From Penium margaritaceum (lineage: Eukaryota; Streptophyta; Zygnematophyceae; Desmidiales; Peniaceae): a stretch of 51,398 nt of DNA. The notes beneath the pieces are model-generated. The model was not told the DNA's origin. It did not search any database and saw only the letters and a program-made list of their open reading frames with translations. Positions 10,629 to 20,963 of this stretch are shown here, piece after piece. Within the stretch, counting starts at the first letter, position 1. Every line of letters starts with the position of its first letter. The position numbers were made by a program, and so were the translations under genes. The stretch is from the NCBI GenBank assembly GCA_023375785.1, contig SZWC01004986.1, forward strand, positions 59,017 to 110,414, in the 5' to 3' direction.

Positions 10629-13600
10629 ATGGACGCTCTGGGCGAACGTGTGGAAGTGGACACAGTCTCAGACCATGGCAGCTGCGGACCCAACCAATCC
10701 CAGCACGAGTCCGAGGGAATGGAGGCTGTGGTTATGACACCACCATGGTTCTCGGATCCCCAACCATCATCGGAGCCACACTCCGATGGTGGAGGACTCG
10801 AAGTCTATCGCGGATTGGTCTACTGGCGTCGTGGCGGGCAACAGTCAACGGAGACCGACAACATGGCGGCACGACACGCATCATCAACAGCACATCCACA
10901 AACCTTACTACCGAGCCTCAAGGAAATAGAAACCACCGAGATCCCATCGGCAAGCGACCAGCAGCAAATGATGGGCTTGCAGCAGATGGGATCATTGACT
11001 CCCGCGCTTGGGATGCCTCTGGATTCCAGCCTGCCGCGACAGCTGTTAGGGACGGCTCCGGAAGGTATGACGACGGGATCACCTGCGACGGGGCTATAGC
11101 AGCAGCAGGTGGCCCCACCAACACTCTACCCAGGAGACGGGCCGCGGGGGACGCCGGTGTCCTCACAGACACCGGGATCCGTGCGGTTGTTCATGAACCA
11201 ACCACCGGCGAACCAGCCTTCCCCGCCTATGGGGACGACGACGATGGATTCCGTCGCACCCTCTCAGCCGCCGATACATTTGCTGTAGCAGTCTCTGGGA
11301 GTCGACCAGGCAGGGGTGCTGCCGCAGTCTTCCGTGTCCGGTCTAGCGTTGCAAGAGAGGCCCTCCCCCCCAACTGGGCATGGGCGTACCACTGATGGGA
11401 GTACCCCCACAAGCCATCTCAAGTGCACCACCGCAACAGTAGGTGTATCCATCCGAGGCAGCAAGGAGTGCGATGCACGCGGGAGCACTGCCGGTACCAA
11501 GACCGCTGACCCAACAACCTTGGCAGCCCCTACCGCAAGCAGGGATGTCGGTTCAGCCCCTTGCAGGGATGGCGCATCCGGGGACTTAGGGTGTGCACGT
11601 TGCGCACCAGGGAGTCCCAGCGCAAGTGCCACCAGCGGGGACTCAACCACTGATCCATCAGCAGCCGACGCCTGGGGGTATGGCTCAAATGAGCACCATG
11701 ATCCAGCCTTCCGCTGCCACTCCGCCCCTGTGGGCAACGCAGCAGCAACAGCCAGTGGGTATGACACAGGCGGGGATGACGCTGCCGACACTCGTAGCCA
11801 GTGCACCACCGCAGCCACCAACGATTGCTCCTTAGCAAATTCCCCACCAGAAACTGATGCGAGCAGTGCTCGCGGCAGCACCACCGCCAATGCCGCAGCC
11901 GCCCCCAATGGTGCAGGGCTACTCGAACCTGCCGCCACCGCAGACACATGGGACACAACACTCTATGGGGGCAGTAGCAGTCCTGACTGCCAATATGGGA
12001 CCAGCGGCTCAGCCCTATTCCGCGGCCGCGATTCTTGCCAACCAGGCGTATTGGGTGCCCCAGGTGATGCCATCGGTGCCCGGGATCCAGGCTCCGCTCC
12101 CTGGGATGGCATTCTTCTCCACACCTTACACCACTACTGCACCAGCACCCTCTTCTTGGTACATGCTTCCCCCACCCATGCAGCCGGGCTTTCCCATGTC
12201 CGCGGGGCAATCACAGACGCTAAACCCTCCAACAGGATACTCCACGGTTCCGTCTGCAACCATTCCACCGCCACATGCTGTGTCTGCATTGACGACTAGT
12301 CGCAGCACCGTTCCGCAGCTACAATACATCCGATCCGAACCCACCAACATCCCGAGGTTGGACTCCTTCAAGGGTGCCCCGGAGGAGGACCCCTGGGTCT
12401 GGCTCAAACAAATTACACTCTATGCTAGCATTGGCCGAATTCCGCCCGACCTCTGCCTTGCCACCGCGGAACTTCACCTCCAGGGGGCTGCAGCTGACTG
12501 GTACAACGCGCGGGTGCCTTTCCCTTCTTTTGAAGACTTTGGTAATGCCCTCATCGAGCGTTTTAAGCACCTGACAAAGGAAGAAGCGCCGCGGAAGATT
12601 GAGAAGGAGGTAATGCGCAAGGATGATGACATTCGCAGATTTCTGGATCAGTTTCGAACCTGGACTTCCGTGGCCAAAATCCCGCAAGGGGAAGGGCTGT
12701 CGCTATGGGTCCTGCTGTAGAACCTCATCCACGCACTTCCCAATGAGATCAGCAGCCTCATGATCGCTGACCATTACCATTCCCTCCAAGATGCGGTGAG
12801 GGACACCACATCTATCTTTACCAGGCAGCGGTCCACCCGACAATACCAGGGCGGTGAGACCCAGGCATCCTCTCCTTTCCACGCCCTGCCATCGCAGCAG
12901 CAAAAACCAAGAGCTTGCTACACATGCCAGAGCCTGGAACACATTGCTCGAGACTGCCCCCGCAAGCGACAAGCCGCTCCGCGTCCTGACCTAGTCTCCC
13001 AGGACCCTATGGTCCAGCAGTGGCAGCAGTACTGTAACCAGACATGGCCGGGTCAGCAACAGCAGCATCAGCGGCAACAGCAGCAGCAGCAGCAGCAACT
13101 GCATCCGCCCCCCACCGGACAAGACCAGGCGACCCAGGGGACAGGTCAGTGTATCTTGCTGAACCCGCCGTCAAATCCCGCGGCCGGTGCCCGTAACGTA
13201 AAACTGGGCTTGCCTATGGCGGAGGACGAAACTATGGAGGTGACACACACGCCTGAGGAAACAGAGCTCATAACACGGGCTCGTTGACTCAAGCTCCACG
13301 AATGGGACCTACAAGAGGCTGCACAGCTCCAGAGCGACCTGCGGCAACAGGCAGAAGCTGCTGAGGCCCGACTGCAAGAGGCCGTCACAGCCCATTCCGT
13401 GCGATCCCCGGAGAAGCGACGCACCACGGATCCCGCACCTCCGAAACTTCCAGCTTCCGCCAATACTCAGTCGGTGCCCCAAAACACTCCCGTCCGTGCG
13501 GTGGAGTCCACAGATCCAGTGGAAAAACTCTTCACCACTCCCATCGCCTCCCTGAACTTCTTCGATTTCCTCCGACTTCATCCTGAGCTAGCTCTGCGGC

Positions 13601-13662
13601 TTAGAGAAGAATTCACCCGAGCCAATCATCTCCCTCACTACTCCGCCACACGGCACTCATAA
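10629..13662 (+). pseudogene. gag of the Gypsy element, broken
   Basis: The N-terminal 550 or so codons are low-complexity, rich in Pro, Gln, Met and Ala. They start in the frame of 10629 and move to the frame of 11857 at a C-run near 11367. The conserved core (about 12350-12750) resembles the retrotransposon gag domain: residues around DPWVWLKQITLY, then AADWYNAR, then FLDQFRTW. A CCHC zinc knuckle (C-x2-C-x4-H-x4-C) lies at 12916-12957. A CAG-rich polyglutamine stretch (about 13052-13101) and a Glu/Gln/Ala-rich helix (about 13290-13390) follow. In-frame stops are TAG at 11097, 11286, 11440, 11587, 11833 and 12718, and TGA at 13285. TAA at 13660 may be the natural end. Gag would coat the RNA and build the particle. 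Confidence 0.85.
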
Positions 13663-13675
13663 CACCCAACGAGTT

Positions 13676-14494
13676 GTGGAGGAGGCTCTACCGGGATTGA
13701 CCACAGAGGAAACGGACTGGGGATGGGCACCACATCCTCTAGAACCACCTCGCCACGATGCCCGCCACTACAAAGTTGCCTGTTGCGAGATTTGGATCTG
13801 CGACTGCAAGTTTCTTGCTATCATCGACACAGGGACAACCCACACCACCGTGGCACTCCGCGTCCTGTGCCTCGTTGGATGGACAGACCGCATCCTTCCA
13901 ACGCGCCGACTGTTCAGCAATTATGCGGGAGGGATGGATTATGGGGACGGAGAAATCCGGGGCCTGTCCATGCACGTGGGTTCTCTTCACGAACCAATGG
14001 ATGTCCAAGTCACACAGGCCCGGGCTTATGACGTCCTCCTGGGCATGGACTATCTCCTTCCGTGGCAAGGCAACCTCATGTTCTCACTGGGGGTCATGCA
14101 ACTCACCTCCGCTACCGGTACAAAGGAATACGCCCTCATCACTGTGGGAGATCGAGTAACGGTGCCGGTAACCGATGACTCACCCTTTTCCCTCTCCGAT
14201 GCGGCACAGGAAGATGCACGCTTGCATTCCCACCGCACCCAAGCCCCCGCGGAGGTCGCCCTTGACGCAGAACAGATGCATGTTGGGGAATGGCGTGAAC
14301 TCTCCGCGGACCACGCGGAACCAGGGGTGCGTTCCAGCCTCTTAGGGTTGTGGCAGCAAAGCGAGCAGGCATTCGGCCAAGGCCTTCCCCTGGATGACGA
14401 CGATGATTTCTACCGCATCCGCGACAAACGGCCATCTCCGCCCCCACGATGGGATCATATTCTATACCCTCGCCTCTCACCCCACCAGATGTAG
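13676..14494 (+). CDS. Aspartic protease 1 of Gypsy pol
   Basis: The frame is +1 relative to gag, as is common for Ty3/Gypsy pol. The sequence around residues 38-160 matches a retroviral-type aspartic protease. The active-site loop DTGTT starts at 13826, preceded by the hydrophobic strand CKFLAII. YDVLLGMDYL follows about 70 residues later, at the place of the family's usual I/V-LG-D motif. DTGTT departs from the common D-T/S-G-A, while the second protease has DTGAT. No ATG sits at the start, which suits a frameshift-expressed pol. The segment ends at TAG 14492-14494 and the same frame continues directly into RT. The enzyme would cut the Gag-Pol polyprotein. Confidence 0.85.
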   Translation: MEEALPGLTTEETDWGWAPHPLEPPRHDARHYKVACCEIWICDCKFLAIIDTGTTHTTVALRVLCLVGWTDRILPTRRLFSNYAGGMDYGDGEIRGLSMHVGSLHEPMDVQVTQARAYDVLLGMDYLLPWQGNLMFSLGVMQLTSATGTKEYALITVGDRVTVPVTDDSPFSLSDAAQEDARLHSHRTQAPAEVALDAEQMHVGEWRELSADHAEPGVRSSLLGLWQQSEQAFGQGLPLDDDDDFYRIRDKRPSPPPRWDHILYPRLSPHQM

Positions 14495-15903
14495 GACTTC
14501 CTGGAACTGCTGGACTCCTATGCCGACATCTTTGCTGGCGTGGCGACAGACTTAGGGGCAGTCAATGCCTTCCATGTCATTAATACCGGCGCGGCCGCTG
14601 TGGTCAAACAGAAAGTCTGCCGGATCCTCCCAAACCAAGAGCAGATCATCAACAAGGGCCTCGCAGAGTTGAAGGCGCAGGGCGGAATAGTCCCCATTGT
14701 CAGCCCCTGGCGAGCCAATCTGGTCATTGTCGGCAAACCGGACAGATCCAAACGTTTATGTGTGGACTTCCGCGACCTCAACCGCGTTACGGAGGAAGAC
14801 GCATACCCCATGCCGCTGATTGTTGACATCCAGGAGCACCAGCAAGGGCGCGGATGGTTCGCAAGACTCGATGTCAAGGCAGCCTTCCACACCGTCCCCA
14901 TGCACCCGGATTCCATCGTCAAGACGGCTTTCGTCACTCCTGAGGGACTCTACGCCTTTACCCGTATGCCCTTTGGTCTCCGCAATGTTAGTGCCACATT
15001 CCAGCACGTCATGGACTCCACTCTGCGCGGCATTCCCAATGTGAGCTACTACATTGACGACATCATGGTCGCGGCTCACAGTTTTACGGACCTCTTCTCT
15101 TCCCTCTCCGCCGTCTTCCCGGGTCTCCGTGCTGCCAACCTCAAGCTCAAGGCTGCCAAGTGTTCTATCGGTGCCGCGGAGATGGAATTTTTGGGATTTG
15201 TCATGAGTGCCGAGGGCATCAAAACCGACCGCGCAAAAATAGTGGCCGTGCAGGAGTGGCGCCAACCTACTACTGTGGGACAGGTCAAAATCTTTCTCGG
15301 CTTTATCTCTTTATACCGCAAGTTTGTCTGCAACCACGCCCGCATTATCCGCCCACAGCAGCAGCTGACCCATCGGGGCATCCCATTTGAGTGGACGCCG
15401 GAGTGTGCTGCTGCTTGGGCAGAAATCAAGCATCGCCTGGTCACCGCGCCCATGCTCGAGTTTCCTGATTTCAACCTTCCATTCTCCATCACTACTGACT
15501 GGTCCCGAGACGGCCTCGGTGCCATACTGTCGCAATCAGTCCAGGAACCAGTCCAGCGGGTGATTGTGTACGCCAGTTGCGCCCTCACCGAGGGTGAGCA
15601 GAATTACCCACCAGTGAAGGGCGAGTGTTTGGCTGTGTTACGGGCGCTTCAGCACTTCCGCGACTACATCAAGAACGACAAGCCTTTCACTGTCCTAACC
15701 GATCACCAAGCGCTGCAATGGCTCCTCACAACACAGAACCATGGGAGCATCTTGGCCAAATGGGCCCTCCTCCTTCAGGGCTATAACTTGAAGATCAAGT
15801 ACCAGCCCACGCTCGCCAATCGACACGCGGATGCTCTCAGCCGCCTCCGTCGCGAAGACTGGCCTCACTCCGTGGATCCGCGGAAAGACCTCCTGGACCC
15901 CCC
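14495..15903 (+). CDS. Reverse transcriptase and RNase H of Gypsy pol
   Basis: The open frame follows the TAG at 14492 without interruption. RT motifs run in order: VDFRDLNRV (from 14762), RLDVKAAFH, GLYAFTRMPFGL and the catalytic YIDD at 15050-15061. YIDD replaces the more usual YLDD or FxDD. The RNase H acidic residues are visible as D (15497, in TTDWSRDGLGA), E (15623, in GECLAVLRAL), D (15701, in LTDHQALQWL) and D (15830, in HADALSRL), so both active sites look intact. It would copy the element RNA into DNA in cytoplasmic particles and degrade the template. Coding similarity leaves this frame near the C-run at 15898-15903. Confidence 0.95.
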
Positions 15904-16280
15904 ACATCTGCTCCTCTCCCAGCGGACAATGAACCTCAGTGGGAGGGCGTCGCTCGAGAATTCATGGATGAGGAATCTACGGCTGCGTACCAACTCCTGT
16001 CCGAGAAAGAACGAGCTGAACCCTTTGGCACCGCGGAGACTCTTCCAGCTCTCCACCCCACTTGGCATCAGCTCGCCCGCCGCTTCAATCCCACCATCCG
16101 CGACTGGACGCTCGAGGAAATCACGCCACATCTTCCCCCCCCCCCGCTCTTCACTACCACAAGCACGCTGGACCCCCTCTGCCGCGGCGGCTGCCATCGC
16201 CTCTCCGACGCAGTCTCCCGCGCCCTCAGCCTCCCCTCTCCTTGACACTTGCTATCCCATTTCCCTGATTGACTTCCTCC
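15904..16280 (+). pseudogene. Post-RNase H linker of Gypsy pol, frameshifted
   Basis: After the C-run near 15900 the protein-like sequence continues in another frame. It reads as an acidic helical stretch (residues such as EFMDEESTAAYQLLSEKERA) and then WHQLARRFNPTIRDWTLEEI. A second C-run at about 16137-16146 breaks it again. No known domain is recognised. The last 224 bp are the first copy of the duplication that spans the N at 16281. Confidence 0.5.
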
Positions 16281-16504
16281 NCCCCACTTGGCATCAGCCC
16301 GCCCGCCGCTTCAATCCCACCATCCGCGGCTGGACGCTCGAGGAAATCACGCCACATCTTCCCCCCCCCACTCTTCACTACCACAAGCACGCTGGACTCC
16401 CTCTGCCGCGGCGGCTGCCATCGCCTCTCCGACGCAGTCTCCCGCGCCCTCAGCCTCCCCTCTCCTTGACACTTGCTATCCCATTTCCCTGATTGACTTC
16501 CTCC
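16057..16504 (+). repeat. Tandem duplication of about 224 bp across a single N
   Basis: 16057-16280 and 16282-16504 are nearly identical. Each starts CCCCACTTGGCATCAG, contains a run of C, and ends CCCTGATTGACTTCCTCC, with one N (16281) between. Similar duplications flank the other gaps in this window, so an unmerged contig overlap is at least as likely as a real duplication. This matters because the joint separates the RT/RNase H half from the second-protease half. Confidence 0.8.
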
Positions 16505-16603
16505 TGCACTCGCCTGCGTCTGCACGATGTCTCCATAACCTCTTCTCCTCCGTGAATCCCTCTCTCTCTCCCGCCGGCATCCACCTCTCTTGCACCTTCA
16601 CCC

Positions 16604-17515
16604 ATGATACAAAGTGTTCGCATGGTGGCCCATGCCATCGCTACAGTGCACTCCCGCGTTCGGGAGGATGCCTGCCGCGCGCCATGCACGTGGGCTCCTG
16701 CATCGCTGATACCCGATCCAACGGTACCCGCTGAGGTCCACGTAGCATGGTGTCACGTCTGGGTCTGTGGCCGCAAATTCGTAGCCATCGTGGACACCGG
16801 CGCCACCCATACCACCATCGCATTGCGGATGGCTCGCACCTTACGACTGGACCACCTCATCACACCTACTCGGCTCTGCTTCTGCATATCCACCGGAGCC
16901 ATCGATGTACCCATTGGCCAGATTGTGGCCCTTCCCATCCAGGTCGCCAATGTGCATGCACCGCACACTGTGCAGGTGTGCGATGTCCGCACATACGATA
17001 TGCTCCTCGCAGTTGACTGGCTCGTGCCGCGCCAAGCAGATATATTGCTCGGCGCTGGCATCCTCTGTCTCATTTCTGTCTCCGGCATTCGATCGTTTAC
17101 TCCACTTTTTTCCTCAGCTCGCCCGTCCTCTGATCAATTCTCCATGGTTCTCACGCCACCCACCTCTGGCACTCGGTTCACTCGCCGCGTCACACGAAGC
17201 TTGGGGGCACACCGCGGGACGGCCTCTGCCATGGCTCGCCCATGCGCGGAGTCCGCGCATGCGAACAGGGGGGGGTGGAGGCATTACAAGGCGACCTGTC
17301 CAGCGGCAGACCACAAACCGTGCCGTAGCCGGAATAAGACACTCCGCACCAACCATGACGGCAGCCTCACCTGGGGCATCTCAGCCCCCCCGGGACCCTT
17401 CCGCGCCCCCGACAGCAGCAGCAGCAGCAACTTCACCTGGAGCACCTTCGACCTTGGGCCATCCCGCATCACCAGGGGCACCCCCGGCCGCCCGAGGCCC
17501 TTCCGCGCTCCCTGA
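16604..17515 (+). CDS. Second aspartic protease domain of Gypsy pol
   Basis: This domain is in the same frame as RT. It resembles protease 1 closely in layout: a VWVCGRKFVAIV strand, active-site DTGAT at 16793, THTTIALR, then about 70 residues to YDMLLAVDWL. The paired segments of protease 1 are IWICDCKFLAII, DTGTT, THTTVALR and YDVLLGMDYL. DTGAT is the canonical motif here. Domain similarity ends near 17080. The tail to TGA 17513 is Arg/Pro/Ser-rich and probably out of frame after the G-run near 17269. A protease between RNase H and integrase is not standard for Ty3/Gypsy. It could be a true duplication, a recombinant of two elements, or an assembly joint at 16281. Confidence 0.75.
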   Translation: MIQSVRMVAHAIATVHSRVREDACRAPCTWAPASLIPDPTVPAEVHVAWCHVWVCGRKFVAIVDTGATHTTIALRMARTLRLDHLITPTRLCFCISTGAIDVPIGQIVALPIQVANVHAPHTVQVCDVRTYDMLLAVDWLVPRQADILLGAGILCLISVSGIRSFTPLFSSARPSSDQFSMVLTPPTSGTRFTRRVTRSLGAHRGTASAMARPCAESAHANRGGWRHYKATCPAADHKPCRSRNKTLRTNHDGSLTWGISAPPGPFRAPDSSSSSNFTWSTFDLGPSRITRGTPGRPRPFRAP

Positions 17516-17785
17516 AACATCTCCGGCTCCTCGAGTCCCCTCCGTGTCACCTGGGACAGCTGTGGCTCCACGGGGCCCCTCTGCACCCTCAATGACAATG
17601 GCGGCGACCTCACCTGGAGTAGCCCCGACATCGGACCTTTCCGCACCCCCAACAATAGCAGCACCAATGGTCTCACCTGGAGTGACGCCGGTACCGGGCT
17701 CCTCCGCACCACCCACGGCAGCAGCTCCAGGAGCATCACCAGGAGCACCTCCGACGCTGGCTCCCCTGCATCACCGACACTGACC
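17270..17785 (+). pseudogene. Pro/Ala/Ser low-complexity segment of Gypsy pol
   Basis: In the frame of 16905 the segment encodes about ten loose repeats built on SPGA, PSAPPT and AAA. Entering this frame from protease 2 needs a shift, most simply at the G-run near 17269. Leaving it for the downstream helical frame needs another near 17760. It looks like a flexible linker. There is no catalytic motif. Confidence 0.5.
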
Positions 17786-17854
17786 GCATCTGCAGGCGCA
17801 CCAACGCCGCCTGGCCCCTTTGCGCCAACAGCGCACTCTTCCTCCCAACCAGCC

Positions 17855-18254
17855 TTGCGAGACAATCCGGCGCACGGCACACCACATCTCACGCTCAGTG
17901 CAGGAACGATAATGGAAGGCGAGCAGACCCACCTGGAAGAAAGCTCCGGAGATAGTGGAGATCAACATAGGGCAAACCAGCTCCTGGACGTGGTTAGCAG
18001 CGTCATCATGCACCTGCAGGACGAGCTCCCGGAGGCAATCCGTGCGGACATGGAAGACTCCTTATATAACAAGGCATGGCAGGTAGCCCTGAAAGGCGCG
18101 GCCAAGACTGCACTGGCACTGAACCACCGCGGACGACAAGATCAACTGCTGGAAACAGTAGGTGCGGAACGACTCATCTCGGCGCTCCGCAACATACTCT
18201 ACCTCGGGCCGAGTAGTGGAATGACAGGTGTGGCAACACTCCTTGACATGGAAC
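17855..18254 (+). pseudogene. Helical pol segment, 5' part, split by nested element
   Basis: The frame is the same as RT and protease 2. The sequence is acidic and helical, with segments such as LLDVVSSVIMHLQDELPEAI and LYNKAWQVALKGAAKTALAL. No named domain is recognised. The frame is cut at 18254 by the nested element and resumes in phase at 21956 once one copy of the 5-bp target duplication is counted. This shows the nested element landed in a continuous pol frame. Confidence 0.65.
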
Positions 18255-19242
18255 TGTCGGAGTCTTGATAAAGACTCGCACGGCTCAACCGAGTTCTCCT
18301 CTATCTCCCTGGTGTCCTCCAACTCTCCCCGGGACATCCACTCAGCGGAAAAGGGAAAAGCCAGTCCAGACCCAGTTCACCACCCGCATTCTGCCGCCCG
18401 AACGGCTCAGATGGTATGCTCAATTAGACTGCCCCGGTCTGACTATCCGACCGTTCAAACCCACCACGACCAACGCCAACGGACCTCCGATGCCACGTAC
18501 CAACCGGCAAGATCTGCCGACAACTGTCCTGCTCCCTAGTCCTTTCACTGTGGCTACAACCAAGGCTCGGCAGAAGAAGCACGTCCTCAACTCAACCTGG
18601 GAGGACTCTGAAGAGCACAAGATCATGCAGAACGGCACCGCGCCTCCACACCGCGAAGACAGAGAAGCAGTAGCAGCAGCACACTGGCAGCTGCGGCTGC
18701 ACATATCGCACCGCCCGCCCTAATGGGTGTAGGCGCCTGTACTCTGTACTCTAGGCTTAGACTTGTCTAGTACTAATAGGGGTAGAACCCCTGTATTCTA
18801 GTACCTCAGTTAATTCCTCCTCAATTTCCTTCATCATCAATGCCTCCATAAAAATTGATTTTCCTCGCCTCATTGCTCTCATCACTGTGATTGTTGCTCC
18901 CGCTCAATCACCTATCAGTTCCGCAAGGTGCACCAGGTCCAAAGCTGCTGTCTAATCCTCACTCGCCTTTCTCATTCCTCGGAGTGCTCATTTGCTGCGG
19001 AGCCCGAATCGCGGTGGCCCTTTCGACCCCACTTCGGTTCCCAACATCTCTTCACTGCTAAAGTGTGGCTCTTGATCACTCATCCTCAGTGCTTTGTCGC
19101 TTCCGCTCCCTGCACTCTCTTCTCCTGTTCGTGTGCTTCTGTCCTTGCTGTGACGTCATCTTCCGTCATCCTTCCTCATCTTTGTGGGAGCTTCCGCGCC
19201 ACTTGCTCCTCTGCACACTCTGGTGCTCCCATTTTCCTGACG
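18255..19242 (+). repeat. 5' LTR of nested element 2
   Basis: It starts TGTCGGAGTCTTG and ends CCTGACG, where the 3' LTR has CCTCACA, so the terminal CA has mutated here. It has a small hairpin AGGGGT-AGA-ACCCCT at 18778-18792, which the 3' LTR has lost by one base change. Confidence 0.92.
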
Positions 19243-19254
19243 TGGTATCAGAGC
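19243..19254 (+). other. Primer binding site of nested element, tRNA-Met type
   Basis: TGGTATCAGAGC follows the LTR end directly and is identical to the site of element 1. Confidence 0.9.
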
Positions 19255-19631
19255 CCAGAGAAAGATCCTGGCTCTCTCCGCTGCTTCCTCGGTACCACTA
19301 ACATTGGAACCATCGAGCCGCGTCGTGCCATCTCTCTCAGCCAGCTGCAGCTCCACCTCTCCCTTCTTCCTTCAACTGCAAGGTTGAACGACGCTGTGTA
19401 TGGGCACAGCGTTCAACAATTTTGCAGCATCCATCAATCACATCAATTTCCTCCTACTACCGTTGCTGAAGCACGTTTTTCTCCGATTAGCTCTCGCCTA
19501 CAATATCTGCATTCTCCAACGTCGCGCACGTGGTTTGCACCTACCTCTAGTGTCGCAGTCGTCCAAGCAACCAGAGACGTGTATGGGCGCGTCGCTGTAA
19601 CAAGGACAACTGCTGTATTGCCACGAACATC

Positions 19632-19838
19632 ATGTTGACCTTCGAATGCACCCCTTCTCCTCCAAAAGTCCTTCCTCCTTTTCAGGATGACTATCTGGAC
19701 TACTACTACGATGACTACCTGTATCCTGATGATCCTCTCTCCTCGCCGCAATCCGCCTCACCTGAAGTCTCTCTCGACCATGCCGCCGCTATGGATATTC
19801 TCCTCTTCTCTGACACTCCAATCTTCTCCCGTGAATAA
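19632..19838 (+). CDS. Small acidic, Tyr-rich ORF in nested element 2
   Basis: This is a 68-residue ORF from ATG to TAA. The middle is strikingly acidic and aromatic (DDYLDYYYDDYLYPDD). I recognise no family. It is the first ATG frame of note after the leader, so it could be a short gag-like product, or chance. The protein is too short for a gag core and lacks a zinc knuckle. Confidence 0.25.
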   Translation: MLTFECTPSPPKVLPPFQDDYLDYYYDDYLYPDDPLSSPQSASPEVSLDHAAAMDILLFSDTPIFSRE

Positions 19839-19956
19839 CTGAATCAGTTCATGCTCCACAACTACGGTACCTCCATTGGTGGCACCACCTCATAGCAGAC
19901 GAACACTTCCTCTGCCACCGCACCTCCGGCACCACAAACCAAGCTTCTCTCCACCA

Positions 19957-20963
19957 ATGAACCCGCATCACGCTCGCTGTGCTCGCCTCATGCCACCGAG
20001 ACCACAGTTTGCTACATCCTGCCTCCAAAACATGTGCAACTGCCCAGCAATGTCACGGCCTCAACTCCCCTCACTGTCTCTGACTCGTGGAGTGCTGGTT
20101 TCGTGTGAGAAACCAGCACTCCACGCCACTTCTGCTTCACTGCTTGCTGACAAACTCCTTCCTGCACCCTCATTTGGTCTGCCAAGTCCTTCCCTTGACA
20201 TCTCCCCAGAAGCACCAGTGCAATCACCTGCTACTACAGCTCCTCCTGGTTTTTCTCAGCCTGAATCATTCCTTCCAGCATCACAATCTGACACTCTTTA
20301 TTCAACTCCTCCTACAAATTTGCGTCTCTCAGCCAACATGTCCTCCTGCAGCCAGACACCATCTCATCCATCTCCGCAGCCGTCTGACTCCCTGAACGAT
20401 CCAACGCTTTCAGCAGCTCACATCTCCGCACTTGCTCAAGAAGCATCATCAGTCCATCTGCCGTGCAGAGCTTCCCCAATCTGGACCTCTCAGCTTCTAT
20501 CCTTCTGCGCACCACCCTTCAACTCTTCAACGACCTGCTACTTCGACCTTTCCACATTGTTGGCAATGCTGCTGCCAGCATCGTCTTCTCTACCAACATC
20601 TCTTGAATCCTTTCTTCTTCCTCCCGCTCTCCGAAGCACTTTGACTCCGCCCCAAACCTCACCACTCTATCACTCGATCGCAACTACTCAGCTGCTCTCA
20701 CTAGCCTTTCATCCTTCCCTTGAACTCAGCGCTGATTCAACTATCTCTCCACACCTGCAACCACTGGCAGCATGGATGCATAACCTCACCTCTCCAGCTG
20801 CTCCTCTCTCTCTCTTCCAGCTTCTCTGGATCGTACAGAAGGATCCCAACCTCCTCTTCTCTGGAGCCCCGCCAAGGAGAAACCCTTCTTTCTGGGCAGC
20901 TGAAAAGCAACTGGCCTCCCTCCTTGGCTTCTTTCTTGCAAGCCGTGTGATCTTGAAGGGGGC
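19957..20963 (+). CDS. Ser/Pro/Leu-rich open frame of nested element 2
   Basis: From ATG 19957 the frame stays open for about 335 codons to the 3' LTR and then on to 21432 inside it. The product is rich in Ser, Pro and Leu, with no zinc knuckle, protease, RT or integrase motif. The DNA is strongly pyrimidine-rich on this strand, which suppresses stops, so openness alone is weak evidence. A perfect 17-bp inverted repeat lies within it at 20086-20125. Confidence 0.25.
20086..20125. repeat. Perfect 17-bp hairpin in nested element 2
   Basis: The arms 20086-20102 (CGTGGAGTGCTGGTTTC) and 20109-20125 are exact reverse complements separated by six bases (GTGTGA). In RNA this would be a very stable stem-loop. 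Confidence 0.9.
20955..20962 (+). other. Polypurine tract of nested element 2
   Basis: GAAGGGGG lies just upstream of the TG of the 3' LTR at 20964, one base apart. It is the expected plus-strand primer. Confidence 0.65.

Noticed and set aside
10439-11395. 318-codon frame overlapping gag
   Set aside because: It is an Arg/Gly/Thr-rich shadow of the Pro/Gln-rich gag frame. The gag frame leads in order to the gag core and zinc knuckle, and this one does not.
11264-12210. Long minus-strand frames opposite gag
   Set aside because: They are reverse-strand shadows of a GC-rich, Pro/Gln-coding region with no recognisable domain.
14756-15265. Minus-strand frame of 169 codons opposite RT
   Set aside because: It lies over a clear RT on the plus strand and shows no motif of its own.
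18265-18723. A 153-codon open frame in the LTR of element 2, open in both LTR copies
   Set aside because: It lacks an ATG start, and about 17 of the 23 or so differences between the copies change amino acids. This shows no protein selection. The C-rich strand has few stops.
18778-18792. Small hairpin AGGGGT-AGA-ACCCCT in the nested LTR as a terminator or control element
   Set aside because: The other LTR copy breaks it by one base and the stem is only 6 bp, so there is no support for function.
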